Shown: positions 48,954-59,905 of the stretch, one piece after another
Layout of the letters: each line of letters begins with the position of its first letter
Position numbering within the stretch: position 1 is the stretch's first letter
Assembly: GCA_002377695.1 (NCBI GenBank)
Contig: DFQH01000001.1
Coordinates: 384,093-448,092, forward strand
DNA from: Citromicrobium sp. UBA3494
Lineage (GTDB): Bacteria; Pseudomonadota; Alphaproteobacteria; Sphingomonadales; Sphingomonadaceae
Length of the DNA: 64,000 nt
Direction: 5' to 3'
Translations under genes and position numbers: made by a program
Notes under the pieces: generated by a model
What the model was told of the DNA's origin: nothing
The model's database searches: none
The model's input: the letters and a program-made list of their open reading frames with translations, nothing else

Positions 48954-50018
48954 TCATTTCCTAATCTCGTCTAATTTTTCAATAGTGCTCAGGAACGGGT
49001 TGCTCACAACTTTCTTCTTCCTAGTTGGTGAGGGCAATTTCATTCCGCAGGACTGACATTGATGCTTGGAATGAGGGATAAACGCATCGAGTCCCTCGTC
49101 AAAATATGCCTCGCCGCAATCACATACCAAGTTCACGATGCGGCCGCGCAGATGAGCCAAAGCGTTCTGAGCCATGAAGTATCGCAGATGAGATTCGCTG
49201 ATCACAATTCCGTCTAAAGCGACGGCATCAAAGGTTTCATCCTCAATACGAGTTGAACCGTCAGCGGTGTAACCGTGAAAATGTATACCCTCCTCCTCCG
49301 GTCTTGGTGCCGTCCATAGGAGGGCGGTATTGGAAGCCCACATCTGAATACCGCCAGGAAAATCCATCACGCGCGCGTCGAGACTGCGCTCCGCGCGAAC
49401 GATCGAGCGAGTTGAATCGCCGTCCTGAAAGACTTCTCGCAACCCCTTAAGGGGATTTGAGATACTTTTTTTGTTTGCGACAAAAATCTCGCCGCAGGCA
49501 TGGCAGAGATGCCTTTTGTGTGGCTTCACAGCAAACCATTCAGAATCGAGATGCGGCTCGCCACAATAGGTGCAAAACAACGAAACTAGTTGGTGACCGA
49601 TCGCCCTTGAAATGTAAGCTGAAACGGCAGTCTCTCTAGTCACATAAATTTTGCGCTTCTCAAATAAATTTACAGGAATTTCCAAGGCTACAGCATCAAC
49701 GGTCTCATCGATGTCCTTCTTACATTGACGCTCTGAGTTTCGAGCATGGACATGGATGCCTTCCTCTTCCTCAAGTCCCGTGGAATCGTATGCCGGCTTA
49801 ACCGTCCCCCACAGAGCTACTCCTCCCGCGTAATCGTTCGGATTTAGCTCTATGACTTCCTTCGAGTCCAAGGAGCGATAAGAGCCTTCACAGCGCTCAA
49901 GTTTAATTCCGTACTTCCCGGTAGCGGAAGCGTGATGCGCATGACACCAAAAGCGCGGCCTCCCATCACGGCGCTTGCCGGCTGGGCGGATATCACAATC
50001 GGACCGCTTCTCTTGCAT
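48954..50018 (-). CDS. Zinc-ribbon protein with internal duplication, 354 aa, unknown family
   Basis: First gene of the island operon. An N-terminal Cys/His cluster (C8, C25, H27-H29) is followed by two similar units, about residues 60-193 and 224-345. Each has EEEGIHxH (83-91; 241-248), DETxDAVAL (104-112; 260-268), a CxxCG or CxCG turn with a following FD/LD (149-158; 299-307), PHxxHxCxxCG (166-176; 315-325) and SNP (187; 339). So each unit carries one Cys4-type zinc ribbon. A good GGAG ribosome site precedes the ATG. I recognise no named function; zinc ribbons next to nuclease and regulator genes suggest nucleic-acid or protein recognition. Confidence 0.72.
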   Translation of the reverse strand: MQEKRSDCDIRPAGKRRDGRPRFWCHAHHASATGKYGIKLERCEGSYRSLDSKEVIELNPNDYAGGVALWGTVKPAYDSTGLEEEEGIHVHARNSERQCKKDIDETVDAVALEIPVNLFEKRKIYVTRETAVSAYISRAIGHQLVSLFCTYCGEPHLDSEWFAVKPHKRHLCHACGEIFVANKKSISNPLKGLREVFQDGDSTRSIVRAERSLDARVMDFPGGIQMWASNTALLWTAPRPEEEGIHFHGYTADGSTRIEDETFDAVALDGIVISESHLRYFMAQNALAHLRGRIVNLVCDCGEAYFDEGLDAFIPHSKHQCQSCGMKLPSPTRKKKVVSNPFLSTIEKLDEIRK

Positions 50019-50039
50019 ATGTCATGCTCCGTAGCTCCT

Positions 50040-50067
50040 ACTATAAAGGAGATTAGGAACAAATCAA
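50040..50067 (-). promoter_or_regulatory. Promoter of the island operon
   Basis: On the minus strand TTGATT (50067-50062) is separated by 16 bases from TATAGT (50045-50040), a good sigma70 match just upstream of the zinc-ribbon gene. A small inverted repeat GTAG-CTC-CTAC (50031-50041) overlaps the -10 and start region and could be an operator. Confidence 0.55.
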
Positions 50068-50102
50068 GAATAGGCGCGGTAACTAACAGTGCTTGGGGAG
50101 AC

Positions 50103-51938
<1,836 letters not shown>

Positions 51939-52026
51939 TGCCGCCGCCAATATACGCCCCGTTCGGGTGTGTCAGCTTTTTTGAGGCGCGGCATGCAGGT
52001 TGGGCGGCGCCGCGCCCGGTGGCCTG

Positions 52027-54723
52027 TCAGGCGCTGCGCCGTCGGGCACCCTGTTCGCCATCCGAGGGGGAACGCGGCTTTGCCTCCACGCCGGTGATCC
52101 TGCCGTTCTCGTCGCGCCGGACCCGCTGCGCGAATTGCACCCCAATCCGGTTCTCGCAGCACCAGCACACCTCGGCATCGACCGCCAGGTTTTCGCTGAG
52201 CGCGATGCGGAAGACGGTTCCTTCTGGCACGTTCCACAAGCCCTCGATCATCGCGCCCTGCGACGAGACATTGCGGACAGTGGCGTTGTAGAAATCCTCG
52301 CCATGCTGGAGGACCACGCGACGCAGCATGGCCTGGCGCGGCTCGCGTGCAGCGCGCGGTCCGGTCGGCTGCATCGTCAGGCCGGCTTCGAGCAGGCGGT
52401 TGGCCTCCGTGGGCGAAAGCGGCTTCGAATAGATGTAGCCCTGGATGTGGCTGCACCCGTGCATGCGCACCAGTTCCAGCTCGTCCATCGTCTCCACCCC
52501 CTCGGCGGTGGTATCCATGCCAAGAGCTTCGGCCAGACTGCTGATCGCGGCGATGATGGCCCCGTTGCGGCTGCCGGGCATGGTGGCACCGCGCACGAAG
52601 CCCTGATCGATCTTGATCTTGTCGAACGGCGCGTTCTTCAGATAGCCGAGCGAGGAATAACCGGTGCCGAAATCGTCCAGCGCCAGGCGCACGCCGATCT
52701 TCTTGAGGGCGGCGAAGGTCGCTTCGGTGCCTCCTTCCTCGCTCAGGAAGACGCTTTCCGTGATTTCCAGTTCGAGCCGGGAGGGCTCGACCCCGTACTT
52801 CGTCAGGGCAGCCGAGATTGACCCCGGCAGACCCGGATCGGCGAACTGCAGGGGCGATACATTCACAGCACAGCGCACCGCATCCGGCCAGCGGGCAAGA
52901 TCCGCACATGCCCGCTTCAGTGCCCATTCGCCGATCACGGGGATCAACCCAGCGTCTTCGGCAACCGGCACGAACTTTTCCGGGCTGATCCACCCATGCT
53001 TGGGGTGTTTCCAGCGCAACAGCGCCTCGAACCCCGCAAGCGTCTCATTCCCGGAGTGGACGACAGGCTGGTAGTGAAGCTCCAGATCGCCCTTGTCGAT
53101 CGCCGAGCGCAGCTCCTCCTCCAGCTGGTTCCGCTCGCGCGCAGCGACATGGAGATCCTCGGAAAACAGACGGAAGCGGCCGCGCCCTGCGTCCTTCGCA
53201 GCGTACAGCGCCAGATCGGCGCTGCGGATCAGGCCTTCGCTGCAACTCCCATGGTCCGGCGCCAGCGCAATGCCGACCGAAACGCCGATGACGAGCCGCG
53301 TTCCGTCGACCGAATACGGCTGGGAAAGGGTGTGAATGATCTCTCCGGCGAGGCGTTCGATGGTATCCTGATCGCACCGGTGGGGAATGAGGACCTGGAA
53401 TTCGTCGCCCCCGATGCGGCCGACCAGGCCCAGATCGCCCACCACCTTTTCCAGCCTGCGGGCGACCTGCCCCAGCAGCGCATCGCCCGTGGGGTGCCCG
53501 AAAGTGTCGTTGACATGCTTGAACCGGTCCAGGTCCAGCATCAGGATCGTGCAGGTGCGCTTGCTCGCGTCGAGCTCCGTCAGCAGCTTGGAGAGCGACT
53601 GGGCCAGCGTATGGCGGTTCGCCAGCCCCGTCAGCGAATCGTACATCGCGAGACGAGACGCGCGCTCCGCACTGCGGCGACGCTCGGTCAGGTCGGTGCC
53701 CGATCCGCGAAAGCCGCAGAACTCGTCGAACCCGTCGAAGATCGGTCGGCCGTTGATCGACCACCAGACCACGTCGTCGCTGCCGGGCCGGCGGTTGCAT
53801 ACCGGCTGGTCGTGGAAGACGGATTGGGCGGTGAAGTGGAACTTGATCGTCCGCTCCGCCTCACGATCGTCCGGATCGACCTCGAATACCTTGGTGAACA
53901 TGTTGCCCAGCAGATCGTCGTGATCGAAGCCGTACCGGTCGGCGAACTCGGGGGAAATATAGGTGATCCGTCCTTCGTGATCGGTCTCCCAGAACCAGCC
54001 CTGACCGGTCGCCTCGTAGTCGCGCATGATGTCGATCGAGCGGTTGCGAAGGCGCTCGTCGGCCTGGCGCTGCCCTTCGCGCTTGCGGTCGTAGAGATGC
54101 TGGAAATACGCAACGCTCGCGCCCCCGATAATCGCCACCGCGAGCGCCACGGCCGCCATGAGGTAATCGTGAACCACGGCATTGAGCGCCACCGGCGACC
54201 ACAGGCTGACCTTGGCGAAAAACAGTTGGAACGGACGCTGGCCGAGCAGCACGCCGAGCATCATGCCGATGACGAGTATCGACATCGCCCCGAGCGCCCA
54301 TGCAAGATCGCCCGGCATCATCCAGCGGGCGAAACCCCAGCCGATTAACAGCTGGGGGACCAGCCCCAGGGCGAACAGGATCACGTAATCCGGGACTGGC
54401 AGGCTGCGCGCCGAGACCCTGGACGCCGAGAGCAGAAGGCCCGCGCTCAGGAAGGCGATCAGGGTACCTCCACTGGGAAGGGTCTGGCCGATGATTGCGC
54501 TCACCAGCACCGTGGCGAACAGCGCGGCGAGGAGAAGGTGCCACTGGCGCGGCAGGACGGGCGCAGGTTCCACCGCACCCCCGGCCCAGCCGCGCGTCAG
54601 CGCGTCGCCTTCGCGCCGGTGGGCAGGCTTCGCCGAATCGCGCCGCTCCTGCCCGCGCGCGCCTCTTGCGGCGGACGGTTTTGCAGGAGCTTTCGAAGAT
54701 GGTGGTTGCGCGTTACCCTCCAT
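52027..54723 (-). CDS. Membrane PAS-GGDEF-EAL-PilZ protein, 898 aa
   Basis: Hydrophobic N-terminal part (about residues 60-205, five or six helices), a PAS domain (about 240-350, TGQGWFWETDHEGRITYISP region), GGDEF with intact RIGGDEF near 440, EAL with EALLRW near 567, ECC-type motifs LALDDFGTGYSSLGYL and AEGVET, and a C-terminal PilZ-like domain (about 795-880, RRVVLQHGEDF, NVSSQGAMIEG). Both cyclase and phosphodiesterase motifs are present, so it could make or destroy cyclic di-GMP; the PilZ may sense it. The 249-base gap 54724-54972 next to it shows no gene. Confidence 0.9.
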   Translation of the reverse strand: MEGNAQPPSSKAPAKPSAARGARGQERRDSAKPAHRREGDALTRGWAGGAVEPAPVLPRQWHLLLAALFATVLVSAIIGQTLPSGGTLIAFLSAGLLLSASRVSARSLPVPDYVILFALGLVPQLLIGWGFARWMMPGDLAWALGAMSILVIGMMLGVLLGQRPFQLFFAKVSLWSPVALNAVVHDYLMAAVALAVAIIGGASVAYFQHLYDRKREGQRQADERLRNRSIDIMRDYEATGQGWFWETDHEGRITYISPEFADRYGFDHDDLLGNMFTKVFEVDPDDREAERTIKFHFTAQSVFHDQPVCNRRPGSDDVVWWSINGRPIFDGFDEFCGFRGSGTDLTERRRSAERASRLAMYDSLTGLANRHTLAQSLSKLLTELDASKRTCTILMLDLDRFKHVNDTFGHPTGDALLGQVARRLEKVVGDLGLVGRIGGDEFQVLIPHRCDQDTIERLAGEIIHTLSQPYSVDGTRLVIGVSVGIALAPDHGSCSEGLIRSADLALYAAKDAGRGRFRLFSEDLHVAARERNQLEEELRSAIDKGDLELHYQPVVHSGNETLAGFEALLRWKHPKHGWISPEKFVPVAEDAGLIPVIGEWALKRACADLARWPDAVRCAVNVSPLQFADPGLPGSISAALTKYGVEPSRLELEITESVFLSEEGGTEATFAALKKIGVRLALDDFGTGYSSLGYLKNAPFDKIKIDQGFVRGATMPGSRNGAIIAAISSLAEALGMDTTAEGVETMDELELVRMHGCSHIQGYIYSKPLSPTEANRLLEAGLTMQPTGPRAAREPRQAMLRRVVLQHGEDFYNATVRNVSSQGAMIEGLWNVPEGTVFRIALSENLAVDAEVCWCCENRIGVQFAQRVRRDENGRITGVEAKPRSPSDGEQGARRRSA

Positions 54724-54972
54724 GGTGGGGATTATCGCAGAAAGCCTCTCTGAAAGAATTAAGCGTCAGGCTTTCCAAAAGGCTAACGCCCCTGGAACAC
54801 GGGCCCGATCCGGCCGCGAAGCGTGTGTGCGACTTGTTTCTGCGCACGGCACCCGCCATCAGGGTGTCATGGCAGATCGGCAACTCCTTGCGCAGATGCG
54901 GCGGCGCGTCGAAACCTCTCTTGTTTTCACGCCCGAACTGCGCATTTGCGCGATTCTCGAGGGGCAGAGAGC

Positions 54973-55899
54973 GTGATCCGTTTCGGCGATTGGGACTTGC
55001 ACCTGCCCGCCTGGGGCCTGTTCGGGGGTGCAGCCCAGAGGCGCACTCCACGCCCCGCGCCACGTGGCGAGCCCGGCGGCCCCCTCAGTGCCGAGGTATC
55101 CTTCGAAAAGGTTGACGGGCTGGAGCTGCGCGTGGCGCGCTGGCGGCTCGACCAGCCTTCCGAGAACCCGCCGATTTTGTTCTTCAACGGCATCGGCGCC
55201 AACATCGAAGCGGTGGCTCCGCTGGCCGAAGCGCTGACAGAGCGCGGGTTCATCATGTTCGACATGCCGGGCACGGGGGAATCGCCCGATCCGGTGGTGC
55301 CCTACAACCTCTTCACCATGAGCTGGACGGCCATGACCCTGCTCGAACGCTTCGGTATCGAGACAGTGGACGTGATGGGGATGAGCTGGGGTGGCGCGAT
55401 TGCCCAGCATTTCGCGCTGCAACACTCCGTCCACGTGCGCCGCGTGGTGCTCGCGGCGACTTCGCCCGGCATGCTGGCGATCCCGGGCGATCCCATGATG
55501 CTGGCTCAGCTGGCCGATCCTAATTCAGCCATCAACGAGATGCTGATCCGCGAATATCTGACCGCGATGGACAATGCGGACGAAAGCAAGCGCGCACGCA
55601 ATTCCATCGGCAATATCAGCGCGCCCAGCACGACCGGTTACCTGTACCAGCTGATGGCGCTCGCCGGGTGGACCAGCCTGCCCGCCCTGCCCTTCCTCGA
55701 CAAGCCGGTGCTGGTGATGATGGGAGAGAACGATCCCATCGTGCCGCTGTCGAACGGCAAGCTGCTGGCAGGTTCGATGCCCGATGCGCGGCTGGAAGTG
55801 TTCGAGGATGCGGGCCACCTGTTCCTGATGACGCACCCAGACAAGGCCATGAAATTGCTACGGGAATTTCTCGATCGGCCGGGAGACGAAACGGACTAG
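54973..55899 (+). CDS. Alpha/beta hydrolase of PHA-depolymerase type, 308 aa
   Basis: Wording ILFFNGIGANIEAVAPLAEAL, IMFDMPGTGESPDP, nucleophile GMSWGGAIAQHFA, acid in GENDPIVPL and His in DAGHLF matches intracellular poly(3-hydroxyalkanoate) depolymerases (TIGR02240-like). It would free 3-hydroxyacid monomers from storage granules; the 3-hydroxybutyrate dehydrogenase gene at 14797 could use the product. The GTG at 54973 is favoured because upstream in-frame sequence is Cys/Arg-rich and non-protein-like. It shares no operon with PHA synthase here. Confidence 0.8.
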   Translation: MIRFGDWDLHLPAWGLFGGAAQRRTPRPAPRGEPGGPLSAEVSFEKVDGLELRVARWRLDQPSENPPILFFNGIGANIEAVAPLAEALTERGFIMFDMPGTGESPDPVVPYNLFTMSWTAMTLLERFGIETVDVMGMSWGGAIAQHFALQHSVHVRRVVLAATSPGMLAIPGDPMMLAQLADPNSAINEMLIREYLTAMDNADESKRARNSIGNISAPSTTGYLYQLMALAGWTSLPALPFLDKPVLVMMGENDPIVPLSNGKLLAGSMPDARLEVFEDAGHLFLMTHPDKAMKLLREFLDRPGDETD

Positions 55900-56828
55900 C
55901 GTCGCGCGACGCCGCAAGTGTTTTCGTCCGCCAGACGTCCAGCATCTTGCAGCGCCAGCGCAGCCGCACGCGGGCGATCCGTCGCGATGATGTCCACGCC
56001 CGCCTCGCCCAGTTCGGCATAGCGTTCGTCCATGCCGAAGTCGGCGATCCGGTTGTCGATGGAATTGCCGCGCCCCAGCGTGCCGAAGATCACCTCGACG
56101 TCGGCCTCATCCAGGCTTGCGTAGACGTCGGGGCGCGGAAGACGGGTGCCGGTGAAGGCGACGATGCTCTCGGTCGGGATGCCGGCTTCGGCAGCCTCGG
56201 ACAACGCGCTCGCATCCTCCATGGAAAGCGAGATCAGCATGTCCGGCGCCAGAGCGTGCAGTCTGCGCGCGGCATCGAGCGAATAGGCGATCAGGATCAC
56301 GCTATCTGCCATGTCCTGCGCGCGGATCAGTGCGATGGTGTCTTCGTAGGATGTCGAGCGCTTGAAATCGATTTGCAGAGCGGTGCGGCCCTTCGCCCAG
56401 GTCAGCGCCGCCTCGAGCGTGGGAATCCGGTAGGGCGTCGTCCAGCCGGCCACGTCGCGCAGGCGCAGTTCCGCGAGGTCGGCCCATTCCTGTTCGGCCG
56501 CCACACCGGTGCCGCTGGTGGTGCGGTCCAGACGGTCGTCATGCAGCAGGAACAATACGCCGTCGCTGCTCTGCGCAACATCCACTTCCATGATCGCGGG
56601 CGCGGCATGCAACAGCGCGTCCATCGCCTCGATCGAGTTTTCGGGCAGGCCCGGCGTGGGCCCACCGCGATGCGCGGAGATGATCGTGCGCTGCTGCGCC
56701 TCCATGCAATCGAGGAACACCGAGAAATCGCCGCCGGTATCGATCGACCACGCCCGCGCCTCCTGCGAGGACGCCGGAGCCGCGGCGAGCGAGGCCGCAA
56801 TCAGGGTGGGGAGCAGAAAGGCCTTCAT
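55896..56828 (-). CDS. Glycerophosphodiester phosphodiesterase family protein, 310 aa
   Basis: Signal peptide MKAFLLPTLIAASLAAAPASS, then GDPD motifs IISAHRGGPTPGLPENS, EVDVAQSSDGVLFLLHDD and RTTSGTG (metal and catalytic residues), and a TIM-barrel-like remainder. It hydrolyses glycerophosphodiesters to glycerol-3-phosphate and an alcohol, probably in the periplasm. Start at MKAFLL is set by the signal peptide. It converges with the hydrolase gene with a 4-base overlap of the ends. Confidence 0.9.
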   Translation of the reverse strand: MKAFLLPTLIAASLAAAPASSQEARAWSIDTGGDFSVFLDCMEAQQRTIISAHRGGPTPGLPENSIEAMDALLHAAPAIMEVDVAQSSDGVLFLLHDDRLDRTTSGTGVAAEQEWADLAELRLRDVAGWTTPYRIPTLEAALTWAKGRTALQIDFKRSTSYEDTIALIRAQDMADSVILIAYSLDAARRLHALAPDMLISLSMEDASALSEAAEAGIPTESIVAFTGTRLPRPDVYASLDEADVEVIFGTLGRGNSIDNRIADFGMDERYAELGEAGVDIIATDRPRAAALALQDAGRLADENTCGVARR

Positions 56829-56867
56829 GCCACGCCGCCTGGCAGCGCCGTATGACAATTTCGCCTC

Positions 56868-57995
56868 TTAGACCCGCATAGGCATGAGGACGTAGAGCGC
56901 GGGGCTGTTCTCGTCGCGCCGGATCAGCGTGGGCGCGCCGGCGTCGGCCAGATGCAGCTCCACCAGATCGCTGTCGATCTGGCTGAGAATGTCCTTCAGG
57001 TAATTGGCATTGAAGCCGATCTCGAACCCTTCGGACTTGTACTCGGCGGCGATTTCCTCGGCCGCGGTGCCGTTGTCCGGGCTGGTGACGGACAGCGTCA
57101 CCTTGTCCGCGTCGAGGCCCATCTTCACCGCGCGGGTCTTCTCCGTGGCGATGGTCGCCACGCGGTCGACGCCTTCGTAGAAGCTTTTCGGATCGAGCTT
57201 GAGCAGCTTGTCGTTGCCGGTCGGGATCACGCGGCTGTAGTCGGGGAAGGTCCCGTCGATCAGCTTGCTGGTCAGCACGACGCCGCCCTCTCCACCCAGC
57301 GTGAAGCGGATCTTGCTTGCCGAAAGGTCGATCTGGACATTGCTGTCCAGCGCTTCTTCGAGCAGCTTGCGCAGCTCGGTCACGGCTTTGCGCGGCACGA
57401 TCACGTCGGGCATCCCCGCCGCGCCCTCGGGGCGGTCGAGCGTGTAGCGCGCCAGACGGTGCCCGTCGGTCGCCGCAGCCTTCAGAACCGGGCGCGCTTC
57501 GTCCGAAACGTGCAGGAAGATGCCGTTGAGGTAGTAGCGTGTTTCCTCGGTGCTGATGGCGAACCGCGTGCGGTCGATCATCTCGGCCAGTTCGCGCGCG
57601 GGCAGTTCGAAGCTGGTGGGCAGTTCGCCTTCCACGATCACGGGGAAGTCGTCGCGCGGCAGCGTGGGCAGCTGGAAGCGGCTGCGACCGGCCTTCACCG
57701 TCATGCGGTTGTCCGCCGTCTCCAGGCTCACCTGGCTGCCATCGGGCAGCTTGCGGGCAATATCGAACAGCAGGTGGGCCGACACGGTGATCGCGCCTCC
57801 GCTTTCGACATTCGCGGCGGTCATCGTCTCGACGACCTGCAGATCGAGGTCGGTCGCCATGACCTTCACGCCGCCGCCTTCGTCGGCGTCGATCAGCACG
57901 TTGCTGAGGATCGGGATGGTGTTGCGGCGCTCCACCACCGACTGCACGTGGGACAGGCAGCGGAGCAGCGTGGCGCGTTCGATGGTGGCCTTCAT
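56868..57995 (-). CDS. dnaN: DNA polymerase III beta subunit (sliding clamp), 375 aa
   Basis: Three-domain clamp with MKATIERATLLRCLSHVQSVVERRNTIPIL at the start (family N-terminus, landmarks only), LPRDDFPVI, YLNGIFLHV, ATDGHRLA and the C-terminal PMRV. It tethers DNA polymerase III to DNA. The start at MKATIE is set by the family; an upstream extension is not conserved. dnaA and recF are not adjacent, which is common in alphaproteobacteria. The 186-base region before it holds the promoter. Confidence 0.96.
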   Translation of the reverse strand: MKATIERATLLRCLSHVQSVVERRNTIPILSNVLIDADEGGGVKVMATDLDLQVVETMTAANVESGGAITVSAHLLFDIARKLPDGSQVSLETADNRMTVKAGRSRFQLPTLPRDDFPVIVEGELPTSFELPARELAEMIDRTRFAISTEETRYYLNGIFLHVSDEARPVLKAAATDGHRLARYTLDRPEGAAGMPDVIVPRKAVTELRKLLEEALDSNVQIDLSASKIRFTLGGEGGVVLTSKLIDGTFPDYSRVIPTGNDKLLKLDPKSFYEGVDRVATIATEKTRAVKMGLDADKVTLSVTSPDNGTAAEEIAAEYKSEGFEIGFNANYLKDILSQIDSDLVELHLADAGAPTLIRRDENSPALYVLMPMRV

Positions 57996-58181
57996 CGGTC
58001 CTTCTCTCGTCTCATGTGCGCTTGTGGTGCGGCGCGACTCCCCCTTGAGCCGGCCCTCGCGCGAGAAAATCTTATCCGGTTTCCTTATCGCGCCTGCACT
58101 TAGGGGCAAGGAACAAGCGCGATTCTGCCGGAAAGGCTGGGGATAAGGGGATTCGCAGCGCGACGCTAGTGCACCGCTGCA

Positions 58182-58943
58182 TCAGCTCAGCATCGCCATC
58201 CCGCCATTCACGTGCAGCGTCTGCCCGGTGACGTAGGCGGCCTCGTCGCTGGCGAGGTAGGCGACCGCCGCGCCGATCTCCTCGCCCTCGCCCATTCGGC
58301 CCGCCGGGATGCGCCCTTCGATGGCCGCGTTCTGCTTGTCGTCCAGAGCATCCGTCATCGCGGTGCGGATGAAGCCGGGCGCCACGCAGTTGACCGTTAT
58401 GCCCCGGCTGGCGAGTTCCTGCGCCAGGCTCTTCGACATGCCCGTCAGCCCAGCCTTGGCGGCGGTGTAGTTCATCTGACCGGGGTTGCCCGTGGCGCCG
58501 ACCACGCTGGTGATCGAGATGATCCGTCCGCCGCGCGCCTTCATCATCGGCCGGGCGGCGGCGCGCATCAGGCGGAAGGCGGCTTCCAGGTTGATGCGGA
58601 TCACCTGATCCCACTCATCGTCCTTCATCCGCATGGCGAGGTTGTCGCGCGTGATCCCGGCATTGTTGACCAGGATATCGAGCTTGCCCAGCGTGTCGAT
58701 CGTGGCGGGGACCAGTTCCTCCACACTCTCGGGATTGGAGAGGTCGCAGGTAATCTCCACATGCGCCCCGCTGTCGTGCGCGTACTCGTCGTTGAGCTGA
58801 TCGCGGAAGGCGCGCAGCTTGTCGCCGTTCGAGCCCGACAGCGCGAGTCGGGCGCCCTGCGATGCCAGCGCCTTCGCGATAGCCGAGCCGATCCCGCCGC
58901 TTGCGCCCGTCACCAGCGCCGTCTTGCCTTCGAGTGAGAACAT
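58182..58943 (-). CDS. fabG: 3-oxoacyl-ACP reductase, 253 aa
   Basis: SDR enzyme of fatty-acid elongation with TGASGGIGSAIA, NNAGITRDNLAMRMKDDEW, catalytic Ser in ITSVVGATGNPGQ and YTAAK, and the ending GQTLHVNGGMAML. NNAGITRDNL is specific to FabG. It reduces 3-oxoacyl-ACP with NADPH. Its ATG overlaps the fabD stop (ATGA). Confidence 0.95.
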   Translation of the reverse strand: MFSLEGKTALVTGASGGIGSAIAKALASQGARLALSGSNGDKLRAFRDQLNDEYAHDSGAHVEITCDLSNPESVEELVPATIDTLGKLDILVNNAGITRDNLAMRMKDDEWDQVIRINLEAAFRLMRAAARPMMKARGGRIISITSVVGATGNPGQMNYTAAKAGLTGMSKSLAQELASRGITVNCVAPGFIRTAMTDALDDKQNAAIEGRIPAGRMGEGEEIGAAVAYLASDEAAYVTGQTLHVNGGMAMLS

Positions 58944-59881
58944 CAGCCGAGCTCCTTCGCCAGCGCTTCGAGGTCTTCCATGGTGATGCAGCTGGAAACC
59001 TGGGCTTCCTTGTCGGTGCGGCTGACCATCGGGCCCAGCACCTTGCCGCCCAGCTCGACGAAATGCTCGACGCCATCGGCGCGCATCGCCAGCACACTTT
59101 CACGCCACCGCACGCGGCCGGTGATCTGTTCGACAAGCAGCTTCTGCTCCTCTGCCGAATCGCTCACCTTGGCCGCCGTCACATTGGCGTAGAGCGGCAG
59201 GTCCATCGCGGACGGACTGGTGTTGTCGAGCGCGATCTTCATGCGCTGCGCGGCGGGCTTCATCAGCGAACAGTGGAACGGGGCCGAGACCGCGATCTTG
59301 ATCGCGCGCTTCACGCCATGGTCCTTGGCCATGTCGATCACGCGGTTGATCGCCTCTGCGTGGCCCGAAAGCACGACCTGCGAGGGATCATTGTCGTTGG
59401 CGATCTCGCACACCTGCCCCTGTGCGGCTTCTTCCGCCAGCTTCTGCGCGGTCTCGATATCCGATCCCAGCAGGGCGCACATCGAACCGACACCGATCGG
59501 AACCGCATCCTGCATGGCAATGCCGCGCAGCCGCAGCAGCTTGGCCGTGTCGCCCAGCGAGAAGGCGTTGACCGCGGCCAGCGCGGTGTATTCGCCCAGC
59601 GAGTGCCCCGCGACGCAGTCCGCCGCATCCTTCAGCTTCATGCCGAAGTCCTTCTCCAGCACGCGCAGCGTGGCGATGGCATTGGCCATGATTGCGGGCT
59701 GGGCATTGGATGTCAGGGTCAGTTCGGAATCCGGCCCTTCGCGCATCATGGCGAACAGCTTCTGGTTCAGCGCGTCGTCGACTTCCTGGAAGGTTTCGCG
59801 CGCAGCCGTGCTGGCTTCGGCGAGATCGGCACCCATGCCGACCTTCTGGCTCCCCTGACCGGGGAAAATGAAAGCTCGCAT
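58943..59881 (-). CDS. fabD: Malonyl-CoA:ACP transacylase, 312 aa
   Basis: Loads malonyl groups on acyl carrier protein. Motifs are FIFPGQGSQKVGMG at the N-terminus, catalytic Ser in VAGHSLGEYTALAA, and VSAPFHCSLMKPA with the active-site His. It precedes fabG in a coupled operon; acpP and fabF are not in the window. Confidence 0.96.
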   Translation of the reverse strand: MRAFIFPGQGSQKVGMGADLAEASTAARETFQEVDDALNQKLFAMMREGPDSELTLTSNAQPAIMANAIATLRVLEKDFGMKLKDAADCVAGHSLGEYTALAAVNAFSLGDTAKLLRLRGIAMQDAVPIGVGSMCALLGSDIETAQKLAEEAAQGQVCEIANDNDPSQVVLSGHAEAINRVIDMAKDHGVKRAIKIAVSAPFHCSLMKPAAQRMKIALDNTSPSAMDLPLYANVTAAKVSDSAEEQKLLVEQITGRVRWRESVLAMRADGVEHFVELGGKVLGPMVSRTDKEAQVSSCITMEDLEALAKELG

Positions 59882-59905
59882 AAAATCTCCTTGTTGCCCC
59901 GTGGC

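Larger units (their letters stand above)
46725..50102 (-). other. Low-GC accessory island with four-gene operon
   Basis: GC drops from about 65% to about 45% across this block, with sharp edges next to the helix-turn-helix gene on one side and lepA on the other. It holds only four minus-strand genes with 1-nt spacing and two 4-nt overlaps, led by their own promoter. No integrase, transposase, tRNA or flanking direct repeat was seen, so the route of entry is unknown. Confidence 0.8.

Noticed and set aside
46725..50102. Search for direct repeats, tRNA end or integrase that would make the island a classical integrative element
   Set aside because: None could be seen at either edge.
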